From an uncultured Duncaniella sp. (lineage in GTDB: Bacteria > Bacteroidota > Bacteroidia > Bacteroidales > Muribaculaceae), in the NCBI GenBank assembly GCA_910589485.1, contig CAJUSW010000001.1, forward strand, positions 276,870 through 340,869: 64,000 nt of DNA, read 5' to 3'. Of the stretch, positions 50,842-60,165 are shown piece after piece. Made by a program: the position numbers and the translations under genes. The first letter of the stretch is position 1, and each line of letters starts with the position of its first letter. The notes beneath the pieces are model-generated. The model did no database searches. It was not told the origin of the DNA and saw only the letters and a list, made by a program, of their open reading frames with translations.

Positions 50842-52002
50842 ATGCGCGCGACACCACTGAGCCGAATCATATCCCGATCCACGAGGGCTACTCTCATCAC
50901 CATACTTATGGTGGTGAACGTGCTCGCGGCCATAGCCACCATAATATCGGCCTATGGAGGGATCATAGATCCGGACCTGTCGATATTTCCCGCGCTCATG
51001 AGCATGATGCTGCCGGGGATACTCATAGGCGACCTGCTGCTTGTGGCGCTCGACCTGATAGTGCGCAAGTGGAGCATGACATTCATAATAGCCATCTCTT
51101 GGCTGGTGTCACTGCCACCGCTCCTCACCTATGCCCCGATGAACATAGGCAACCACGAGCTCACGCCCGAGGAGAAGGAGCGGTCATTCACACTGCTCAC
51201 CTACAATGCCCTGCATTTCTGGGATTTCCGTGGAAATGTGCCCGGACTGGAGTCAAACAGCACCATCGATTATATACTCGAGACCGATGCCGACATAGTG
51301 AACCTGCAGGAAGTGGAGTTCATAAAGACCTGGCCGTTGTGGCACATCACCTCGGATCAGATAAGCCGGCTCAACGCGAGGTATCCCTACCGAATGGTTG
51401 ACATCAACAACCAACTCACAATACTGTCGAAATACCCGTTCAATTACGACGACATACCGCTCCCCTCACCTATGGATGTGCGCATGGCGCTGTTCCGATT
51501 CAACATCCAGGGTCACAGGGTGAACCTGTTCAACGTGCATCTCGAATCCATAGGGCTGAGCATGGCCGACAAGGCTCTGTACCAGAACCTGTTTGACAAA
51601 GCCCCCGGAAGCGAACGTGCCATACGCAAGGAGCTGTCGGATGTGAAACACCAGCTGATAAGCAAACTGGCCGTGGCATTCCGCAAGAGGGCCGACCAGG
51701 CGCGATTCATACGCCACACCATCGACTCGATAGGGGGCAACTTCATAGTGGCCGGCGACTTCAACGACATCCAGGGGTGCTACGCAGTGCGCACCATAAT
51801 GGACGGCGACATGAAGGACGCATATGCCGAGAACGCTTTCGGTCCCACGATCACCTATCACGGCAACAGGTTCTATTTCCGCATAGACCAGGTGCTGTAC
51901 AAGGGGGACATGAAGGCCGTGGACATCGAGCGTGGCGATATCGAGTCGAGCGACCACTACCCGTTGCTGACCACTTTCGTGTTCGACGGAAACTCACCAT
52001 AG
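50842..52002 (+). CDS. Endonuclease/exonuclease/phosphatase family protein with N-terminal membrane helices
   Basis: A 386-residue protein. The first 100 residues hold three probable membrane helices (LITILMVVNVLAAIATIIS, LMSMMLPGILIGDLLLVAL and MTFIIAISWLVSL). The catalytic domain has FTLLTYNALHFWDF, NLQEVEF (metal-binding Glu), the VHLESIGL region, AGDFNDIQG (Asp/Asn pair) and SSDHYPL (catalytic His). It is a membrane-anchored phosphodiesterase or phosphatase facing either side of the inner membrane; the substrate is unknown. It lies 15 bp after the second rhomboid gene. Confidence 0.85.
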   Translation: MRATPLSRIISRSTRATLITILMVVNVLAAIATIISAYGGIIDPDLSIFPALMSMMLPGILIGDLLLVALDLIVRKWSMTFIIAISWLVSLPPLLTYAPMNIGNHELTPEEKERSFTLLTYNALHFWDFRGNVPGLESNSTIDYILETDADIVNLQEVEFIKTWPLWHITSDQISRLNARYPYRMVDINNQLTILSKYPFNYDDIPLPSPMDVRMALFRFNIQGHRVNLFNVHLESIGLSMADKALYQNLFDKAPGSERAIRKELSDVKHQLISKLAVAFRKRADQARFIRHTIDSIGGNFIVAGDFNDIQGCYAVRTIMDGDMKDAYAENAFGPTITYHGNRFYFRIDQVLYKGDMKAVDIERGDIESSDHYPLLTTFVFDGNSP

Positions 52003-52047
52003 TAACCAACATTTTTATCTCTTAATATCCACCATCACAAAATCAAA

Positions 52048-54222
52048 ATGAAAACCTTAATCCGAGCCGCCGTCATCACGGCAGCCCTGTCAATCCCAAT
52101 GGCCATGAATGCCCAGCAAGCCACACGGGTGAATCCGTTCTTCGAGTCCTACGGCACCAAGTACGACATCCCCCCGTTTGAGAAAATCCAGTACAGCGAC
52201 TATCTTCCCGCAGTGGAGAAAGGTATCGCCGAACGCAAAGCCGAGATCAAGGCAATAGCCGAGAACAAGGCCCAACCCACATTCGACAACACCATCCTGG
52301 CCATGGAGAAATCGGGCCAGCTCCTCAACAGAGTGATGCGCGTGTTCGGCTCGCTCAACGAGACCGACAACACCCCTGAGATGCAACAGCTCTCGGAGGT
52401 GATACTCCCCATGGTGTCGACCGCATCGGACGAGATCTCGATGGATCCCAAACTGTTTGCCCGCGTGAAGTCGCTCTACGACCGTCGCGACCAGCTGGGC
52501 CTGGAGCCTTACCAGAAGCGCGCCATCGAACTGTCATACAAAAGCTTCGTGCGCAACGGTGCACTCCTGAACGCAAGCGAACAGCAGAAGCTCATGGAGG
52601 TGAACAAGAAACTCACCGACCTGTTCCTGAAATACAACAAGAACCTTCTCGCTTCGACCAACTCATTTGAGCTCGTGGTGGACAACAAGGCCGACCTGGC
52701 AGGTATCCCCGCTGGCATCGTAGCCACAGCCGCAACCGAGGCCACATCGCGCGGCAAGGACGGCAAGTGGGTGTTCACCCTTCATGCGCCGAGCCGTCTG
52801 CCCGTGCTGAAGTATGCCGACTCACGCGACGTTCGCGAGAAGATGTACAAGGGCTACATCAACCTTGCATCACAGGCCCCCTATGACAACCGCCCCATCA
52901 TCGGCGACATCGTGAAGCTCCGCGCCCGCAAGGCCGCCCTGCTCGGATTCAAGGACTTCGCCTCCTACATGACCGACAATGTAATGGCCAAGACCCCTCA
53001 GGCAGCCACCGAACTGCTCATGCAAATATGGGAGCCCGCCGTGAACCGCGCCCATGAGGAGATAGCCGAGATGACCGAGTATGCCAAGGCCGAGGGCAAG
53101 GATATCACCATCGAGCCGTGGGACTATTATTACTATGCCGAGAAGGTACGCGCCAAGAAATTTGCCCTCGATGAGAATGAGGTGAGCGCATATTTCTCGC
53201 TCGACAATGTGCGCAAGGGTATCTTCACCCTGGCCGAGCGTCTCTATGGCGTGAAATTCACCGAAATGCCCGACGCTCCGAAGTACAATCCCGAGGTGAC
53301 AGTGTATGACGTGACCGACGCCAAGAGCGGCGAGCACGTGGCAGTGTTCATGACCGACTACTTCCCCCGCGCCACCAAGCGCCAGGGCGCATGGATGGAC
53401 GAGCTGAAATCATCGTTTGTTGATCCCGACGGCACCGTGGAGCGCCCCATCATCTACAATGTAGGTAACTTCACCCGTCCCACCGGCGACACCCCCGCAC
53501 TGCTCACCGTGGATGAGGTAGAGACCATGTTCCATGAGTTCGGTCACGGCCTGCACGGCATGTTGAGCCGCGCCAAACTACGCTCACAGTCGGGCACAGC
53601 CACCGACCGCGACTTTGTGGAGCTCCCCTCACAGATCACCGAGCACTGGGCGCTGGAGCCTGAACTGCTCAAGGACTATGCTTTCCACTACAAGACAGGC
53701 GAGGTGATCCCCACCGAGCTCGTAAACAAACTTCAGGCCGCATCGACCCACAACCAGGGCTTCACCACCACCGAGCTGGCCGGCGCATCGCTCCTCGACC
53801 TCGCATGGGGCGCACTCAACCCCGCCGAAGGTGATGTGATCGACGTAGACGCCTTCGAGAAGCAGGTAGCCGAGAAGCTGGGCATGCCCAAGCAGATCGC
53901 CTACCGCTACCGCTCGCCCTACTTCAAGCACGTGTTCGGAAGCGACGGCTACGCATCGGGCTACTACACCTATCTGTGGGCCGAGGTGCTCGACACCGAC
54001 GGCTTCGAGCTGTTTGCCCAGAAGGGCATCTTCGATCCCGAGACTGCACGCTCATTCAAGGAGAACATTCTGGAGATGGGTGGCAGCGAGGATCCCATGG
54101 AACTCTTTGTGAAGTTCCGCGGACACAAGCCCTCGGTTGACGCCCTCCTGCGCAACCGTGGCCTCATCCCCTCGGCCACTCCCGCCCAGGGCGGTGACAT
54201 CAAGCCGCAGGGCGGAAAGTAA
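52048..54222 (+). CDS. dcp: M3-family oligopeptidase, Dcp-like
   Basis: A 724-residue zinc metallopeptidase with a signal peptide (about 1-23, ending AMNAQ), so periplasmic. The zinc motif is HEFGHGLHGML (HExxH near residues 496-500), with the third ligand in the following ELPSQITEHW segment. Other family segments are KTPQAATELL, DYYYYAEKVR and YYTYLWAEVLDTDGF. This is the peptidyl-dipeptidase Dcp/oligopeptidase A type, cutting short peptides. A long GC-rich hairpin follows at 54244-54281. Confidence 0.92.
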   Translation: MKTLIRAAVITAALSIPMAMNAQQATRVNPFFESYGTKYDIPPFEKIQYSDYLPAVEKGIAERKAEIKAIAENKAQPTFDNTILAMEKSGQLLNRVMRVFGSLNETDNTPEMQQLSEVILPMVSTASDEISMDPKLFARVKSLYDRRDQLGLEPYQKRAIELSYKSFVRNGALLNASEQQKLMEVNKKLTDLFLKYNKNLLASTNSFELVVDNKADLAGIPAGIVATAATEATSRGKDGKWVFTLHAPSRLPVLKYADSRDVREKMYKGYINLASQAPYDNRPIIGDIVKLRARKAALLGFKDFASYMTDNVMAKTPQAATELLMQIWEPAVNRAHEEIAEMTEYAKAEGKDITIEPWDYYYYAEKVRAKKFALDENEVSAYFSLDNVRKGIFTLAERLYGVKFTEMPDAPKYNPEVTVYDVTDAKSGEHVAVFMTDYFPRATKRQGAWMDELKSSFVDPDGTVERPIIYNVGNFTRPTGDTPALLTVDEVETMFHEFGHGLHGMLSRAKLRSQSGTATDRDFVELPSQITEHWALEPELLKDYAFHYKTGEVIPTELVNKLQAASTHNQGFTTTELAGASLLDLAWGALNPAEGDVIDVDAFEKQVAEKLGMPKQIAYRYRSPYFKHVFGSDGYASGYYTYLWAEVLDTDGFELFAQKGIFDPETARSFKENILEMGGSEDPMELFVKFRGHKPSVDALLRNRGLIPSATPAQGGDIKPQGGK

Positions 54223-54243
54223 AGACAAGTAACCTATCCTGAC

Positions 54244-54281
54244 CGATGCCCCGTGGAGCACTCTTGCTCCACGGGGCATCG
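54244..54281 (+). terminator. Terminator-like 17-bp perfect hairpin after the M3 peptidase gene
   Basis: Arms CGATGCCCCGTGGAGCA and TGCTCCACGGGGCATCG surround the loop CTCT. No long T-run follows, only ATGATTT. Confidence 0.75.
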
Positions 54282-54347
54282 ATGATTTACCACAGGGGGC
54301 CGAGGCGCCCCATGAGGGCCACACCATCAAGTAATTGAGGAAAGTAT

Positions 54348-54378
54348 TTGGGGGAATGTGGGAATTGTTGTACCTTTG
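54348..54378 (+). promoter_or_regulatory. Promoter of purL
   Basis: TTG (54348-54350) and TACCTTTG (54371-54378) are spaced by 20 nt, 35 bp before the ATG. Confidence 0.8.
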
Positions 54379-54413
54379 TGACAGAAACCAATCAATGACA
54401 TAGCCAGCTACTT

Positions 54414-57400
54414 ATGGTCGTATTTTTTAAGAAAGGCGCAAATCTAATCTACGCCGTAGAGACGAATCACAAGTTCTCGCCCGAGGAAGCCGCCAAGCTC
54501 ACTTGGCTCTTCGACGGAGCGACACCCCTCAGTTCAACTTCCGTCAAGGGACGTTTCGTTGGTCCGCGCAAGGAGATGATCACCCCCTGGAGCACCAACG
54601 CCGTGGAAATCACCCAGAACATGGGCCTGGAAGGGATAACCCGCATCGAGGAATTCCACCGCACCACCGAGGAGCAACCAGCATTTGACAAGATGCTGTC
54701 ACGCCTGTATGACGGGCTTAACTCCCGCGTGTACAGCACCTCGACAGTCGCCGCCCCCATCGAGCATATCGCCGACATCACGGAATACAACAAGCGTGAA
54801 GGCCTCGCTCTCTCGAAAGAGGAGGAGGACTATCTGCACCAGCTGGCCGAGCGTCTGGGCCGTCCCCTCACCGACAGTGAGGTGTTTGGCTTCTCGCAGG
54901 TGAACAGCGAGCATTGCCGTCACAAGATCTTCAACGGATCGTTTGTGATCGATGGCGAGGAGAAGCCCATGTCGCTCTTCAAGCTCATCAAGAAAACATC
55001 ACAAGTAAATCCCGGCCGTCTCGTGTCGGCCTACAAGGATAATGTGGCATTCGTAGAGGGTCCGACCGTGGCCCAGTTCTACCCCACCCACCCCGAGCGT
55101 TCCGACTACTTCGAGGTGCGTGACCTGCCCACTGTGCTCTCGCTCAAGGCCGAGACCCACAACTTCCCCACCACCGTGGAGCCTTTCAACGGTGCCGCAA
55201 CCGGTAGCGGCGGTGAAATCCGCGACCGTCTGGGCGGAGGACGCGCATCGCTTCCCCTGGCCGGTACAGCCGTGTACATGACCTCGTATCCCCGCTTGGG
55301 CGGACATCCCTGGGAGCTGATGATGAATCCCCGCGCATGGCTCTACCAGACACCCGCCGAGATCCTGATCAAGGCTTCCAACGGCGCATCGGACTTCGGT
55401 AACAAATACGGTCAGCCCCTCATCTGCGGTTCGCTTCTCACATTCGAGCACGACGAGAACGGCAAGATGTATGCCTACGACAAGGTGATCATGCTCGCCG
55501 GCGGTGTGGGCTATGCAGCCGCCAAGGATGCCATCAAGGGTGTGCCCGAAGCCGGAGAGGCTGTAGTGGTGATGGGTGGCGACAACTACCGCATCGGTAT
55601 GGGCGGTGGCGCAGTATCGTCGGTGGAGACAGGCCAGTATGCCTCGGGCATCGAGCTCAACGCCGTACAGCGCGCCAATCCCGAGATGCAGAAGCGTGTA
55701 TCAAACGTAATCCGTGCTCTCGCCGAGAATGACAACAACCCCATCGTGTCGATCCACGACCACGGTGCCGGCGGTCACCTCAACGCCCTCTCGGAGCTTG
55801 TGGAAGAGACCGGCGGAAAGATCGAGATAGGCGCACTGCCCGTGGGCGACAAGACTCTCTCGTCAAAGGAAATCATAGGCAACGAGAGCCAGGAACGCAT
55901 GGGTATGGTGCTCAAGAAGGAGGATATCGAGTATGTGAAGACCATAGCCGACCGCGAGCGCGCACCGATGTATGTAGTCGGCGAGACTACAGGCGACCAC
56001 CGCTTCGTGTTCGAGCAGAAGGATGGCGTGAAGCCCATCGACCTCGCCATGACCGACATGTTCGGCTCATCGCCCAAGACTACTCTTACCGACACAACCG
56101 TAGTGAACACATACAAGGATGCTCCCTACAACGAGAATGATATAGAGAAATATGTGGCCGACACCCTCGCTCTCGAGGCGGTGGCTTCCAAGGACTGGCT
56201 CACCAACAAGGTGGACCGCTCGGTGACCGGCAAGATAGCCCGTCAGCAGTGCCAGGGCGAGATACAGCTCCCGCTGAGCGACTGTGGCGTAGTCGCACTC
56301 GACTACTCGGGCACCAAGGGTATAGCAACCTCCATCGGCCATGCTCCCCAGGTAGCCCTCATTGATTCGGCCAAGGGTTCAGTAATGGCTGTTGCCGAGG
56401 CTCTCACCAACATCGTTGGCACTCCGCTCGAAGGTGGCATCAAGGCCCTATCGCTCAGCGCCAACTGGATGTGGCCCTGCAAGAATCCCGGCGAGGATGC
56501 CGCACTGTACCGCGCCGTCGAGGCTTGCAGCGACTTCGCTTGCGAGCTCGGTATCAACATCCCCACCGGCAAGGATTCGCTGTCGATGACCCAGAAGTAT
56601 GGCGACGACAAGGTGTATGCTCCCGGTACCGTGATCATCTCGGCAGCCGGCGAGGTGACCGATGTTCGCAAGACCCTCTCGCCCGTGCTCCGCGCCAAGG
56701 ATTCCACCTTATATTATATAGACTTCTCGGGCGACGCCCTGAAACTCGGCGGTTCGGCTTTGGCCCAGACCCTCGGCGCACTTGGTGCCGACGCTCCCAC
56801 CGTGAAGGATGCCAAGAGCTTTGTCAACACATTTGACACCGTGCAGAAGCTCGTGGCCAAGAAGATGTTCCTTGCCGCCCATGACGTGTCGGCCGGAGGT
56901 CTCGTAACCACTCTTCTCGAAATGACATTCGCCAACACCGATGGCGGTATCCAGCTCGATACCGAAGCCTTCGGCGAGCAGGACCTCGTGAAGATCCTCT
57001 TCAGCGAGAATCCCGCCCTCGTTGCCCAGGTGGATGCCACCAAGGTAGCCAAGGTAGATGAGATGCTCACCAAGGCAGGCGTGAAGTTCTACCATATAGG
57101 ATCGCCCGTAAGCGAGCGTGCCCTCATCATCAACCACAACGGCACCGAGCGTCTGCTCGGCATCGACCATCTGCGTGACGTGTGGATGCACACCAGCTAT
57201 CTCATGGATTCGATCCAGAGCGGCGAGCAGAAAGCCCGCGAGCGTTTCGAGAACTACAAGAAACAGCCCATCCGCTACAGAATGCCTTCGGGATATGACG
57301 GCAAGCTCGCATCGCGTGGCATAGCCCTGCGCCGCGACGGACATGGCGACGGACGCGTGAAGGCAGCCATCATCCGCGAGAAGGGTGTGAACGGCGACCG

Positions 57401-58112
57401 CGAAATGGCTTACGCACTTTATCTGGCCGGATTTGACGTGAAGGATGTGCACATGACCGACCTCATGAGCGGACGCGAGAATCTCGAGGATGTGAACATG
57501 ATAGTGTTCTGCGGAGGTTTCTCCAACTCGGACGTACTCGGCTCGGCCAAGGGCTGGGCATCGGGATTCCGCTACAACGAGAATGCCAAGCGCGCTCTTG
57601 ACAACTTCTACAAGCGTGAGGACACACTCTCGCTCGGTATATGCAACGGTTGCCAGCTGATGATCGAGCTCGGGCTCATCAATCCTGACCACACCAAGAA
57701 GACCAAGATGCTTCATAACGACTCACACAAGTTTGAGTCGCAGTTCCTGGGCCTGACCATCCCGCAGAACAACTCGGTGATGCTCGGCTCGCTCTCGGGA
57801 TCGAAGCTCGGTATCTGGGTGGCTCACGGCGAAGGCAAGTTCTATCTGCCCATGGCAATGGAGAACTACAATGTGGTGGCCAAGTATGCCTACAACAGCT
57901 ACCCCGCCAACCCCAACGGCTCGCGTTGCTCGGTGGCCGGTATCTGCTCGGCCGACGGACGTCATCTGGCCATGATGCCTCACCTGGAGAGGTCCATATT
58001 CCCATGGCAGTGCGGCTATTATCCCGCCACCCGCTCCAACGACGACGTGACCCCGTGGATCGATGCTTTCATCAATGCCAGAAAGTGGGTTGAAGAGCAT
58101 GTTTCACATTAA
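54414..58112 (+). CDS. purL: Phosphoribosylformylglycinamidine synthase, single-chain type
   Basis: A 1232-residue fused PurL/PurQ enzyme. The FGAM synthase core contains EVFGFSQVNSEHCRHKIFNG, LSLKAETHNFPTTVEPFNGA, ATGSGGEIRDR and IHDHGAGGHLNALSELVEET. The C-terminal class I glutaminase domain has nucleophile Cys in GICNGCQL and the His/Glu pair in MMPHLERSIFPWQ. It makes formylglycinamidine ribonucleotide from FGAR, glutamine and ATP in purine synthesis. It has its own promoter and a strong terminator, so it is monocistronic. Confidence 0.96.
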   Translation: MVVFFKKGANLIYAVETNHKFSPEEAAKLTWLFDGATPLSSTSVKGRFVGPRKEMITPWSTNAVEITQNMGLEGITRIEEFHRTTEEQPAFDKMLSRLYDGLNSRVYSTSTVAAPIEHIADITEYNKREGLALSKEEEDYLHQLAERLGRPLTDSEVFGFSQVNSEHCRHKIFNGSFVIDGEEKPMSLFKLIKKTSQVNPGRLVSAYKDNVAFVEGPTVAQFYPTHPERSDYFEVRDLPTVLSLKAETHNFPTTVEPFNGAATGSGGEIRDRLGGGRASLPLAGTAVYMTSYPRLGGHPWELMMNPRAWLYQTPAEILIKASNGASDFGNKYGQPLICGSLLTFEHDENGKMYAYDKVIMLAGGVGYAAAKDAIKGVPEAGEAVVVMGGDNYRIGMGGGAVSSVETGQYASGIELNAVQRANPEMQKRVSNVIRALAENDNNPIVSIHDHGAGGHLNALSELVEETGGKIEIGALPVGDKTLSSKEIIGNESQERMGMVLKKEDIEYVKTIADRERAPMYVVGETTGDHRFVFEQKDGVKPIDLAMTDMFGSSPKTTLTDTTVVNTYKDAPYNENDIEKYVADTLALEAVASKDWLTNKVDRSVTGKIARQQCQGEIQLPLSDCGVVALDYSGTKGIATSIGHAPQVALIDSAKGSVMAVAEALTNIVGTPLEGGIKALSLSANWMWPCKNPGEDAALYRAVEACSDFACELGINIPTGKDSLSMTQKYGDDKVYAPGTVIISAAGEVTDVRKTLSPVLRAKDSTLYYIDFSGDALKLGGSALAQTLGALGADAPTVKDAKSFVNTFDTVQKLVAKKMFLAAHDVSAGGLVTTLLEMTFANTDGGIQLDTEAFGEQDLVKILFSENPALVAQVDATKVAKVDEMLTKAGVKFYHIGSPVSERALIINHNGTERLLGIDHLRDVWMHTSYLMDSIQSGEQKARERFENYKKQPIRYRMPSGYDGKLASRGIALRRDGHGDGRVKAAIIREKGVNGDREMAYALYLAGFDVKDVHMTDLMSGRENLEDVNMIVFCGGFSNSDVLGSAKGWASGFRYNENAKRALDNFYKREDTLSLGICNGCQLMIELGLINPDHTKKTKMLHNDSHKFESQFLGLTIPQNNSVMLGSLSGSKLGIWVAHGEGKFYLPMAMENYNVVAKYAYNSYPANPNGSRCSVAGICSADGRHLAMMPHLERSIFPWQCGYYPATRSNDDVTPWIDAFINARKWVEEHVSH

Positions 58113-58124
58113 TTTGCATTAAAT

Positions 58125-58174
58125 ACGCTCCGTTTTTCCTAAAAATCAGTAAATTTGTCGGAAAAACGGAGCGT
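58125..58174 (+). terminator. Terminator-like long hairpin after purL
   Basis: Arms ACGCTCCGTTTTTCC and GGAAAAACGGAGCGT (15 bp, perfect) surround a 20-nt AT-rich loop, 12 bp past the purL stop. Confidence 0.8.
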
Positions 58175-58251
58175 TTAGCTTCATTATACTGACAAACAGA
58201 AAATACAGGCTAACAACTACAAAAAATCCAAAAACCTTAAACTATAAAAAA

Positions 58252-59124
58252 ATGAGTCTCAACATCATCGTGCTCGCCAAGCAGGTACCCGATACCCGCA
58301 ATGTGGGCAAAGATGCAATGAAGGAGGATGGCACCATCAACCGTGCAGCCCTGCCGGCCATCTTCAATCCCGAGGACCTCAATGCCCTTGAGCAGGCTCT
58401 GCGCCTCAAGGACGCCAACCCCGGGTCGACAATCACATTGCTTACAATGGGCCTGCCCCGCGCGGCCGAAATCATCCGCGAAGCCATCTACCGAGGTGCT
58501 GATACCGGCATCGTACTCACCGACCGTGCCCTCGGCGGAGCCGACACACTGGCTACATCCTACTCCCTGGCTCAAGCCGTGAAAAAGATAGGTAACTATG
58601 ACATCATACTCGGCGGCCGCCAGGCCATCGACGGCGACACAGCCCAGGTGGGTCCGCAGATCGCCGAGAAGCTCGGTATCCCCCAGGTGACATATGCCGA
58701 GGAGATCCTTGAGCTCAAGGACGGATACGTTACCGTGAAGCGTCGCCTTGAGAACGGCGTGGAGACCGTGAAGGCTCCCCTGCCCTGCGTGGTGACCGTA
58801 AACGGCACCGCAGCCGACTGCCGTCCCCGCAACGCTATGCGTGTGCAGAAGTACAAATATGCCGCTTCGCCCAGCGAGGCCGCCGCACTGAGCGACGAGC
58901 GCAAGGCTCTGCTTGAGAAGCGTCCCTATCTCAACCTCCAGGAGTGGAGCGCAGCCTATGTAGAGGCTGATCCCGCACAGATAGGTCTGCCCGGCTCGCC
59001 CACCAAGGTGAAGAACGTGGAGAACGTAGTGTTCGCCACCAAGGAGTGCCGAGTGCTCGATGACAGCGATGCCGCCATCGAGGATCTCGTGAAAGAACTT
59101 ATTACAAACCATACAATAGGATAA
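58252..59124 (+). CDS. etfB: Electron transfer flavoprotein beta subunit
   Basis: A 290-residue EtfB. It begins with LNIIVLAKQVPDTRNVG, then MKEDGTINR and NPEDLNALEQALRLKD, and carries GGRQAIDGDTAQVGPQIAEKLGIPQVTYA, the segment that binds the AMP or second FAD. It pairs with EtfA to carry electrons between an acyl-CoA dehydrogenase and a quinone or ferredoxin partner. It is the first gene of an etfB-etfA-acd set with gaps of 5 and 10 bp. Confidence 0.95.
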   Translation: MSLNIIVLAKQVPDTRNVGKDAMKEDGTINRAALPAIFNPEDLNALEQALRLKDANPGSTITLLTMGLPRAAEIIREAIYRGADTGIVLTDRALGGADTLATSYSLAQAVKKIGNYDIILGGRQAIDGDTAQVGPQIAEKLGIPQVTYAEEILELKDGYVTVKRRLENGVETVKAPLPCVVTVNGTAADCRPRNAMRVQKYKYAASPSEAAALSDERKALLEKRPYLNLQEWSAAYVEADPAQIGLPGSPTKVKNVENVVFATKECRVLDDSDAAIEDLVKELITNHTIG

Positions 59125-59129
59125 GCCCA

Positions 59130-60155
59130 ATGGACCAGAACAATCTCATAGTATATCTCGAAATCGAGGATGGCCGTGTGGCCGATGTGAGCCTCGAACT
59201 TCTGACCAAAGGGCGTGTGCTCGCCGAGAAATTAGGTGTGAAACTCGAAGCAGTGGCCGTGGGCGACAACCTCGACACCGTTGCCGAGCAGGTGTTCCCT
59301 TACGGAGTTGACCGCCTGTACCGCGTGGCCGACAAGCGTCTCTCCCCCTACACCTCCAATCCCCACTCGGCAGTGCTGATCAATCTCTTCAGGGAGATCA
59401 AGCCCCAGATCTGCCTCATGGGCGCAACATGCATCGGCCGTGACCTGGGTCCCCGCGTCAGCTCGTGCCTGCACAGCGGTCTTACCGCCGACTGTACAGC
59501 CCTCGAGATCGGCGACCACACCGATGCCCGCACCAAGCAGGAATACAAGGACCTGTTGCTCCAGATCCGTCCCGCATTCGGTGGCAATATCGTGGCTACT
59601 ATCGTCAACCCCGAGTGCCGTCCGCAGATGGCTACAGTGCGCGAGGGCGTGATGAAGAAAGAGGTGTATGATCCCGCCCACAAGGGTGAGGTGATCGACC
59701 TCGATGCCAAGAAATATGTGAGCGACGAGGACTTCGTGGTAGAGATCCTCGACCGTCATATCGAGAAATCCAAAATCAACATCAAGAACTCGCCCATCAT
59801 CGTAGCCGGCGGTTACGGCGTAGGCTCGAAGGAGAACTTCAAGCTGCTCCACGACCTGGCCGAGACCCTCGGAGCCGAGGTAGGCGCCTCGCGTGCCGCT
59901 GTCGATGCCGGATTCACCGAACATGCCCGCCAGATAGGCCAGACCGGTGTGACCGTGCGTCCCAAGCTGTACATCGCCTGCGGTATCTCAGGTCAGATCC
60001 AGCACATCGCCGGTATGCAGGAGAGCTCGATCATCATCTCGATCAACAACGATCCCAACGCTCCCATCAACACTATCGCCGACTATGTGATCACCGGCAA
60101 TCTCGAAGAAGTGGTGCCCAAACTGATCAAATACTACAAAAAGAATTCCAAATAA
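59130..60155 (+). CDS. etfA: Electron transfer flavoprotein alpha subunit
   Basis: A 341-residue EtfA. The C-terminal FAD domain has AGGYGVGSKENFKLLHDL, EVGASRAAVDAGF, RQIGQTGVTVRPKLYIACGI, SGQIQHIAGM and NNDPNAPINTIADY, all typical of the family. It holds the electron-shuttling FAD of the EtfAB heterodimer. Whether this pair is of the bifurcating type cannot be settled by eye. It lies between etfB and the acyl-CoA dehydrogenase gene. Confidence 0.95.
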   Translation: MDQNNLIVYLEIEDGRVADVSLELLTKGRVLAEKLGVKLEAVAVGDNLDTVAEQVFPYGVDRLYRVADKRLSPYTSNPHSAVLINLFREIKPQICLMGATCIGRDLGPRVSSCLHSGLTADCTALEIGDHTDARTKQEYKDLLLQIRPAFGGNIVATIVNPECRPQMATVREGVMKKEVYDPAHKGEVIDLDAKKYVSDEDFVVEILDRHIEKSKINIKNSPIIVAGGYGVGSKENFKLLHDLAETLGAEVGASRAAVDAGFTEHARQIGQTGVTVRPKLYIACGISGQIQHIAGMQESSIIISINNDPNAPINTIADYVITGNLEEVVPKLIKYYKKNSK

Positions 60156-60165
60156 GACCACTGCA